From contig DWWS01000070.1 of NCBI GenBank assembly GCA_019119595.1, positions 1 to 37,762 of the forward strand: a stretch of 37,762 nt of DNA. The letters run 5' to 3'. This stretch comes from Candidatus Eisenbergiella merdavium (GTDB lineage Bacteria > Bacillota > Clostridia > Lachnospirales > Lachnospiraceae). The position numbers and the translations under genes are program-made. Below the pieces are notes generated by a model. The model was not told the DNA's origin, did not search any database, and saw nothing but the letters and a program-made list of their open reading frames with translations. Of the stretch, positions 33,551 to 37,762 are shown in pieces (the stretch's first letter is position 1; every line of letters begins with the position of its first letter).

Positions 33551-34072
33551 CTACAGATAACGCCTGACCCGCTTTGCGTATTCCTGCCAGGCTGGCCCGA
33601 ATTTTTCTGCGCACCACCTTTCCTCCGAAAGAATGATCCAATGGGATGAAATCTGGAATACCAGAAGGATCCCCAGCAGGATTGGCGACCGCGTCAGCAG
33701 AACCATTCCCAGAAAGCAGACAAAATACGCGATGTACATGGGGTTGCGGGAAATCCGGTAAATGCCTCCGGTATTCAATCCCGTGCTGTCCGGCGAGGCA
33801 AAATGCAGCACCGACAGGGCGCAGAGAAACAGCCCAAGGCAATAACATGCCGCCCCAGCTCCGGCCTGCCAGGAGCCCTCCGGCCTGACCTTTGTAAAAA
33901 GCAGCACCAGAAAAAAAGCCAGATTGGAAAGCTGATAAAAGCCATAGGCGATTTTTTCCCCGCCCTGCCGCGGCGCAAAACGGGCGGCCCGCCATACGGC
34001 GTCTTTACTCCGTGCCGCAAGCAGGCCGAACCTTATTCCAAGAAAGGGCAGAAGCAGCAAAAATCCGTTCAT
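33551..34072 (-). CDS. Isoprenylcysteine carboxyl methyltransferase (ICMT/PEMT) family membrane protein
   Basis: 173 residues, about five membrane segments. The C-terminal half has the family pattern GGIYRISRNPMYIAYFVCFLG and SEERWCAEKFGPAWQEYAKRV, which forms the SAM-binding region in ICMT-like methyltransferases. It may methylate a lipid or small hydrophobic substrate; no target is indicated. Start has GAGGGAAAGG upstream. It lies 17 bases after a small Cys-rich protein gene in a five-gene minus-strand run. Confidence 0.8.
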   Translation of the reverse strand: MNGFLLLLPFLGIRFGLLAARSKDAVWRAARFAPRQGGEKIAYGFYQLSNLAFFLVLLFTKVRPEGSWQAGAGAACYCLGLFLCALSVLHFASPDSTGLNTGGIYRISRNPMYIAYFVCFLGMVLLTRSPILLGILLVFQISSHWIILSEERWCAEKFGPAWQEYAKRVRRYL

Positions 34073-34089
34073 TTTCCGACCTTTCCCTC

Positions 34090-34272
34090 CTACATCTGCT
34101 TTCTCACCACTCTGTATTCATCCCCGCTGCGGTAATAGGGGCACCGATAATGGCTGTCCGAAACCAGACGGACATATTCATCCTCATCCATGTCCATATC
34201 GCAGAGGTATTCCCCGTATTCTTCGTCGTAAACATAATACACACAGGCAGCGCACTGATTATCAGAGCTCAT
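34090..34272 (-). CDS. Small Cys-rich acidic protein (DUF6472-like)
   Basis: 60 residues from the ATG at 34272 (AAAGGA eight bases upstream). It has CAACVYY, an acidic middle (YGEYLCDMDMDEDEY), CPYYRSGDEY and the end VVRKQM. Four cysteines (CxxC, C, C) suggest metal binding. I recognise it as similar to the Clostridia family DUF6472; function unknown. Confidence 0.75.
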   Translation of the reverse strand: MSSDNQCAACVYYVYDEEYGEYLCDMDMDEDEYVRLVSDSHYRCPYYRSGDEYRVVRKQM

Positions 34273-34313
34273 TTCCGCAGTCCTTTCCATTTTTCCGGTT
34301 CCGCCTGGCCCGC

Positions 34314-34826
34314 TCACATCCTTTTGTGAAGCTTCCAGAAGTCGATCGTCTCCTGCAGATCCTGCTCGTCCGTAAACAACTCCAGCTCTTTTCCCACCTC
34401 AATGGCAAAATCCACATAGGCGTTCGCTCTCGCCGTGATGATGTGATCCTCCCTTGCCACATCCAGGTCTTCGGAATGAGTGGAGCTTATCCCCTGCAAC
34501 AGACCCGCGCCGTCCAGCACATCCACTCCGGCGCAGATGGCGGCGACCACCCTGCCTTCCTTTTTCAGCCTTCCAAGCAGCCCGTAAACCGGTTCCGTCC
34601 TGATCCCGGAAACGTCTCCGCCCGGAACGATCATGCTTCTTACTTCGTCCGGATTTATCTCCGACAGGGCCGCATCCACGTTTACGGAATATCCCTCCAT
34701 CGCGGTAATACCCTTGCCGTCAACGGAACAGAACACCACCTCCGCTCCGGTAAATTTGAGAAAATAATTCAGGATCACAATCTCGTATAAACAGGCCGAA
34801 TCAAACAGCAGCACAACATCCTTCAT
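34314..34826 (-). CDS. DJ-1/PfpI family protein
   Basis: 170 residues from the ATG at 34826. The glutamine-amidotransferase-like fold is seen in VLLFDSACLYEI, MIVPGGDVSGI, and the nucleophile-elbow Cys in VVAAICAGVDVL. The end VGKELELFTDEQDL is typical. Members act as stress-responsive hydrolases, glyoxalase/deglycase-like enzymes or transcription cofactors. No specific role is indicated. It is 28 bases downstream of the ParB-like gene. Confidence 0.85.
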   Translation of the reverse strand: MKDVVLLFDSACLYEIVILNYFLKFTGAEVVFCSVDGKGITAMEGYSVNVDAALSEINPDEVRSMIVPGGDVSGIRTEPVYGLLGRLKKEGRVVAAICAGVDVLDGAGLLQGISSTHSEDLDVAREDHIITARANAYVDFAIEVGKELELFTDEQDLQETIDFWKLHKRM

Positions 34827-34854
34827 CAGATCCTCTCCTTCCATCGTTCAACAT

Positions 34855-35472
34855 TCAGCCTTCCAAAAAGCCATCACAGAACCGATTCCATTTTACCTCA
34901 TATTCCTCATGAGAAAGCTTACATATATCGCTTACGTGAGTAATCCCGCGCCTGCGCGCTTCCTTTGCAAATTCTATTGCAACCGTTCCTCCATCCTCCA
35001 AAAAGCCATTCGCGAAACGATACCCTCGCTCCAGAGCCAGGACCAGACGGGTATGACCGTCCAGCGAAATGAAGGTCCGCTCATCTTCCGCCGGCATGAG
35101 CGGAATGACAATATCCTCACTGCTTTTGATGAACGAAGCAACCGCCCTCAGCTTTTCCTCATCCACATAGAACTGGGACGGCTGGATCTTCTCAATTTCA
35201 ACCCGAAAAACAGAAACGGGCGGAAATTCTCTCAAAAGCTTTCCGTCACGGTCATAGAAACGGCTGATGTGACCGGCAAAAAAACGAAACTCCTCTATGA
35301 GCCCGGAAAGCATTTTTTCATCGCCGTAATCCCAGGCATCCACTACCGCTGAGTCCGGAGCGACGATCTCAAATCCGCACGGTCTTTCATCCGCCAAAAA
35401 GGCGCAATGCTGCAGCAGGATATCTTTCCGGAACCGTTTGTCGTTGTAATCATCGATTCTTCTGATTTCCAT
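34855..35472 (-). CDS. Conserved protein with ParB/sulfiredoxin-like domain
   Basis: 205 residues. Residues about 90-155 (IQPSQFYVDEEKL, IVIPLM, FISLDGHTRLVLALERGY) match the ParB/Srx-type pattern, where GHxR binds nucleotide; here it is DGHTR. The N-terminal 85 residues (IDDYNDKRFRKDILLQHCAF) are a separate domain. The C-terminus ends SHEEYEVKWNRFCDGF. The function is unknown; it is not a chromosome-partitioning ParB, as HTH and partner ParA are absent. It has a good promoter at 35617-35646, and its ribosome site lies in repeat copy G. Confidence 0.65.
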   Translation of the reverse strand: MEIRRIDDYNDKRFRKDILLQHCAFLADERPCGFEIVAPDSAVVDAWDYGDEKMLSGLIEEFRFFAGHISRFYDRDGKLLREFPPVSVFRVEIEKIQPSQFYVDEEKLRAVASFIKSSEDIVIPLMPAEDERTFISLDGHTRLVLALERGYRFANGFLEDGGTVAIEFAKEARRRGITHVSDICKLSHEEYEVKWNRFCDGFLEG

Positions 35473-35560
35473 GTTTCCCTCCGTGCCAAAGCGTTTTTTG
35501 CGGAGATACGCGCGGAAAAATCACAGAGGCAATCACTCCGTTACGACCGGCTTCCCGTTC
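35473..35560 (-). repeat. Interspersed 5'-leader repeat, copy G (divergent)
   Basis: Minus strand: GGAGTGATT and a following GTGATTTTTCC, then CCGCGCGTATCTCCGC and the tail GCTTTGGCACGGAGGGAAAC before the ATG. It corresponds to the third stem and tail of copies A and B. It lies between a promoter and the ATG, so it is transcribed as leader. Confidence 0.6.
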
Positions 35561-35616
35561 TTGTCAAGCAGCAGCGGGGATGCTACTGCAAATGACAGCG
35601 GTAACAACATGTACGT

Positions 35617-35646
35617 ATTATACATTATACTGCATGGCCTTCACAA
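35617..35646 (-). promoter_or_regulatory. Promoter of the ParB-like gene and probably the following run
   Basis: TTGTGA (35641-35646), 18-base spacer, TATAAT (35617-35622). Start near 35610, leader about 138 bases including repeat copy G. No clear terminator is seen before hemA, so transcripts might continue into the tetrapyrrole genes. Confidence 0.6.
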
Positions 35647-35686
35647 GAGCTATTCGTCATGGGCCGTTCAGCCTGGATCGCTGAGA

Positions 35687-36154
35687 TCAGGGCAGCCGTG
35701 TCAGCTTTACACAAACATCATAGCATAAAAAATCATGATTTTCTGTCGATATGATATGAAATTCCGCATCCTTATACCCTCTTTGCAGATAGATTTTTTT
35801 CGCCGGCAATGAGGCATCCAGGACAATCTTTGGATACCGCTCCGAAATCATTTTTTCTGCAAAATCCAGCATTTCCGTGCCGAATCCCATGCCCTGGCGG
35901 GAAGGGAGAACGAAAAGCCGGGAAATTTCATTTTCCTTTATCGTAATTGTTCCGACAATTTCCCGGGATTCATCCAGGCAAAGGTAAACGAGATCTCTTT
36001 CAAGGTCGCGTGAAATATGATCCTCGCTGTGATGTTTGAGGAAAAAATCCACCGCGCCTTTGGGGTAGTAGCGCGGGTAAATCTCTGAAATCGTGACTTC
36101 CGAAATCTGCCTGACCATGCTCAGATCCGATAAAACTGCCTTTCGTATACTCAT
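35687..36154 (-). CDS. GNAT family N-acetyltransferase
   Basis: 155 residues. The acetyl-CoA loop reads ISRLFVLPSRQGMGFGTEMLDFAE (R/QxxGxG/A motif), with VGTITIKEN before it and LDASLPAKKIYLQRGYKD after it. It transfers an acetyl group to an amine; substrate unknown. Start has GGAGG at good spacing. Single gene between the remnant acetyltransferase and the ParB-like gene. Confidence 0.88.
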   Translation of the reverse strand: MSIRKAVLSDLSMVRQISEVTISEIYPRYYPKGAVDFFLKHHSEDHISRDLERDLVYLCLDESREIVGTITIKENEISRLFVLPSRQGMGFGTEMLDFAEKMISERYPKIVLDASLPAKKIYLQRGYKDAEFHIISTENHDFLCYDVCVKLTRLP

Positions 36155-36222
36155 CCTCTGCGCCTCCGTGTCCCATTATCCAGAAAGCCGTGCTCTATGT
36201 GGCTTTCCCAAACTGCCTGCTC

Positions 36223-36366
36223 TCACAGTTTATACTGCATAAACTTCCCATTCCTGACAAATCCGAAATCCGTATAGAGCAATACTCCCATATCGGAGGC
36301 GGTTATCCAGACGGCTCCCAAAGTGCTCAGTTCCTTTTCCGTCAGCCGTTCATATCTGATTTCCAT
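36223..36366 (-). pseudogene. GNAT acetyltransferase remnant with internal in-frame deletion
   Basis: A 47-codon frame joins a typical GNAT N-terminus (MEIRYERLTEKEL) to a typical GNAT C-terminus (ASDMGVLLYTDFGFVRNGKF, then MQYKL), with the central ~100 residues, including the acetyl-CoA loop, missing. A promoter lies at 36421-36449. The product cannot be an active acetyltransferase. The junction is near codons 16-21. Confidence 0.7.
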
Positions 36367-36420
36367 GAGTGTCCCCCCTACTCCCCTCCAAATTTCAAAC
36401 TATCCATACTTTCGCTTTTG

Positions 36421-36449
36421 ATTATACTACTCTTATCCTCTTTTTTCCA
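36421..36449 (-). promoter_or_regulatory. Promoter of the deleted GNAT gene
   Basis: TGGAAA (36444-36449), 17-base spacer, TATAAT (36421-36426), the same hexamers as at the S66 peptidase gene. The rest of the 36367-36737 gap is strongly AT-rich; nothing else was recognised there. Confidence 0.5.
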
Positions 36450-36737
36450 CCAAATACAGGCCCTGTCAACTGCCCATAATTTTATCATTCTGACAATTTT
36501 TGCATCACAATATATAATATTTGTGTTTAAAAAATTGTTGATGTGACGACATTTCTAGGGCACAATATTTTTCAAACACATTTTCATTAAACGTTATTTG
36601 CACATTTTGCCTTTTTCGATTATCATTGCAAGTAAAACATAACCTGTATTGTTGTATTGAAACTTTTCTCCTTTAGAATACATCATAGGTTTCCCCTAAA
36701 ATTGACACCTATTAATTCTTTTATATTCATATCCTGA

Positions 36738-37232
36738 CTATCCTTTTATTCCTTTCTTCATGTACATTCCATTATCCACTTCCCTAAATGTAACATAACC
36801 ACTTTTGGTATATAAATTAATTCCCGGCAAATTATGCTTCCAAACATAAATAATGCTTTCTGAACAATCATTTTGCCGTGCATCCTGCTCCATTTCTGCC
36901 AATGCAGAGGATGCATATCCTTTTCTACGTTCTTCCTCTTTGATAATAAAATCACTCAAAAAAACCTGTTTTACGCCTTCTGTCATTTCAAACAGATACC
37001 AAATTGTCCCCACAGCTTTCTGTTCATCCACATCTACAATAATCCGCAACACATTATTCTGGGTTTCCAGACCATTCGGAAGCATTTCCTCAAATTCTCC
37101 CTGTGCTTGAATGCGCGCTTCATCCATCGTAATATCTGATGACTTCATCAAATCATTTGTATAATCATTTATACTATTTTCCGAAAAAATATCGAACTCA
37201 TCCTTTGACATTTTTCTAAGTTGTACTTTCAT
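36738..37232 (-). CDS. GNAT family N-acetyltransferase
   Basis: 164 residues from the ATG at 37232 (GGAGG upstream). LSDFIIKEEERRKGYASSALAEME is the acetyl-CoA-binding loop (RRKGYA), and NLPGINLYTKSGYVTFREV the C-terminal signature. Substrate unknown; some relatives give resistance to small molecules. It is AT-rich in base and codon use, unlike most of the window. Confidence 0.88.
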   Translation of the reverse strand: MKVQLRKMSKDEFDIFSENSINDYTNDLMKSSDITMDEARIQAQGEFEEMLPNGLETQNNVLRIIVDVDEQKAVGTIWYLFEMTEGVKQVFLSDFIIKEEERRKGYASSALAEMEQDARQNDCSESIIYVWKHNLPGINLYTKSGYVTFREVDNGMYMKKGIKG

Positions 37233-37292
37233 ATAGCCCTCCATACATGTCCCTTAATCAAACCACCTCGACTATATCAAGGGGATTATCTT

Positions 37293-37397
37293 TTAATATT
37301 TCCAGTAAATATCCTTTTGTTCCTGTAACGCTTCTACAATTGACGTTTTTCCGGAACCAGTTACACCATTCAAAAAAATCATTCTGCCCTTTTGCAT
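37293..37397 (-). pseudogene. Truncated P-loop kinase, chloramphenicol phosphotransferase-like N-terminus
   Basis: With GAGGTGA upstream, 34 codons read RMIFLNGVTGSGKTSIVEAL before an early TAA. The P-loop GVTGSGKTS and the FLNG lead-in resemble chloramphenicol phosphotransferase-like kinases, normally about 180 residues. The remainder is missing. It lies between the acetyltransferase and the HTH gene. Confidence 0.6.
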
Positions 37398-37460
37398 TCC
37401 TAATCACCTCATATAAAGTCTACCATTATATTTTTACAGTGTCATTCTCAAATTACATTC

Positions 37461-37501
37461 AAAACAAAAACGAGAGAAACTGAATTACACAGCTTCTCTC
37501 G
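37461..37501 (-). terminator. Intrinsic terminator after the CD3324-like gene
   Basis: CGAGAGAA and TTCTCTCG arms (37494-37501 and 37471-37478) followed on the minus strand by TTTTTGTTTT. Confidence 0.8.
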
Positions 37502-37507
37502 CACACT

Positions 37508-37762
37508 TTACTGATTTCTTATCTTTCCTAAAATTCGATAAATACTCTTGTCAGAAAGATAATACATTTCTGCCAATTCTGAGACAGTGTTCCCTGATTG
37601 AAACATTTCATATATTTCCATATTCCTCTCAAATAATTCCTTTTTGTATTCACTGTCTGTTCTTTTCTTATCAAAAATCTTAGGAATATATAGATTTACA
37701 CCTTGTACATACCTTTGAATCTCATCAATTAATTCTTTAGGTAAAATTTCATTTGCATTAAT
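37508..37762 (-). CDS. CD3324-like helix-turn-helix protein, 5'-truncated by window edge
   Basis: 84 codons are visible, starting INANEILPKELIDEIQRYVQ, with the start beyond the window. The end has TVSELAEMYYLSDKSIYRIL, a helix-turn-helix of the Mor/CD3324 type found in small Clostridia regulators. The central region (NLYIPKIFDKKRTDSEYKKE) also matches this family. Probably a small DNA-binding regulator. AT-rich like its neighbours; followed by a clear terminator. Confidence 0.8.
   Translation of the reverse strand: MNANEILPKELIDEIQRYVQGVNLYIPKIFDKKRTDSEYKKELFERNMEIYEMFQSGNTVSELAEMYYLSDKSIYRILGKIRNQ

Noticed and set aside
34855..35472. Chromosome-partition ParB
   Set aside because: Only a ParB/Srx-like patch; no HTH, no parA and no parS site.
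36190..36546. 118-codon plus-strand ORF
   Set aside because: No ribosome site or family pattern; the opposite strand holds a recognisable GNAT remnant.

Overview
The window looks like chromosome of an anaerobic, fairly GC-rich Clostridia/Lachnospiraceae-type Firmicute. Pointers are strong GGAGG ribosome sites, sigma-A promoters, a fused flavin reductase-rubredoxin, a superoxide reductase, a non-discriminating aspartyl-tRNA synthetase, LplABC/YesMN-type sugar uptake and a lantibiotic-type ABC exporter. Genus is inference. No rRNA, tRNA, CRISPR array or intact insertion sequence was seen. Most genes lie on the minus strand.

Layout. 1-5.2 kb: the end of an XRE-type regulator, then a two-component system divergent from a three-gene ABC transporter resembling peptide-antibiotic (CprABC/BcrAB-like) resistance loci, with phased repeats between them. 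5.3-11.3 kb: an alkyltransferase-like protein, a beta-lactamase-fold serine hydrolase, nucleotidyltransferase-galE, and an SDR oxidoreductase followed by high-molecular-weight rubredoxin. 11.6-19.9 kb: a sugar ABC transporter (two permeases, lipoprotein), a YesM/YesN-like regulatory pair and a membrane acyltransferase. 20-26.5 kb: metallo-hydrolase, S66 peptidase, aspartate-tRNA(Asn) ligase behind a long leader rich in hairpins and terminators, NUDIX hydrolase, CPBP protease, superoxide reductase and a truncated AlbA-type gene. 26.7-33.4 kb: a compact tetrapyrrole locus, hemA, a 1095-residue four-domain fusion (Met8-HemC-CobA-HemD), hemB and hemL. Together these cover all steps from glutamyl-tRNA to sirohydrochlorin, with siroheme possible if the Met8 domain chelates iron. 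33.5-37.8 kb: small accessory genes, then an AT-rich end with two gene remnants, a GNAT acetyltransferase and the 3' part of a CD3324-like HTH gene.

The most unusual element is a family of short structured repeats. They sit immediately 5' of at least seven start codons (hydrolase, rubredoxin, NUDIX, hemL, the fusion, hemA, ParB-like gene), always in the gene's orientation, and each ends in that gene's Shine-Dalgarno. The two full copies keep three stems, two with compensatory base changes. Both start just after another GGAGG, and the hydrolase copy follows a partial copy in tandem. This suggests an element that inserts at ribosome binding sites and replaces the site it splits. A second multi-hairpin segment precedes the aspartyl-tRNA synthetase.
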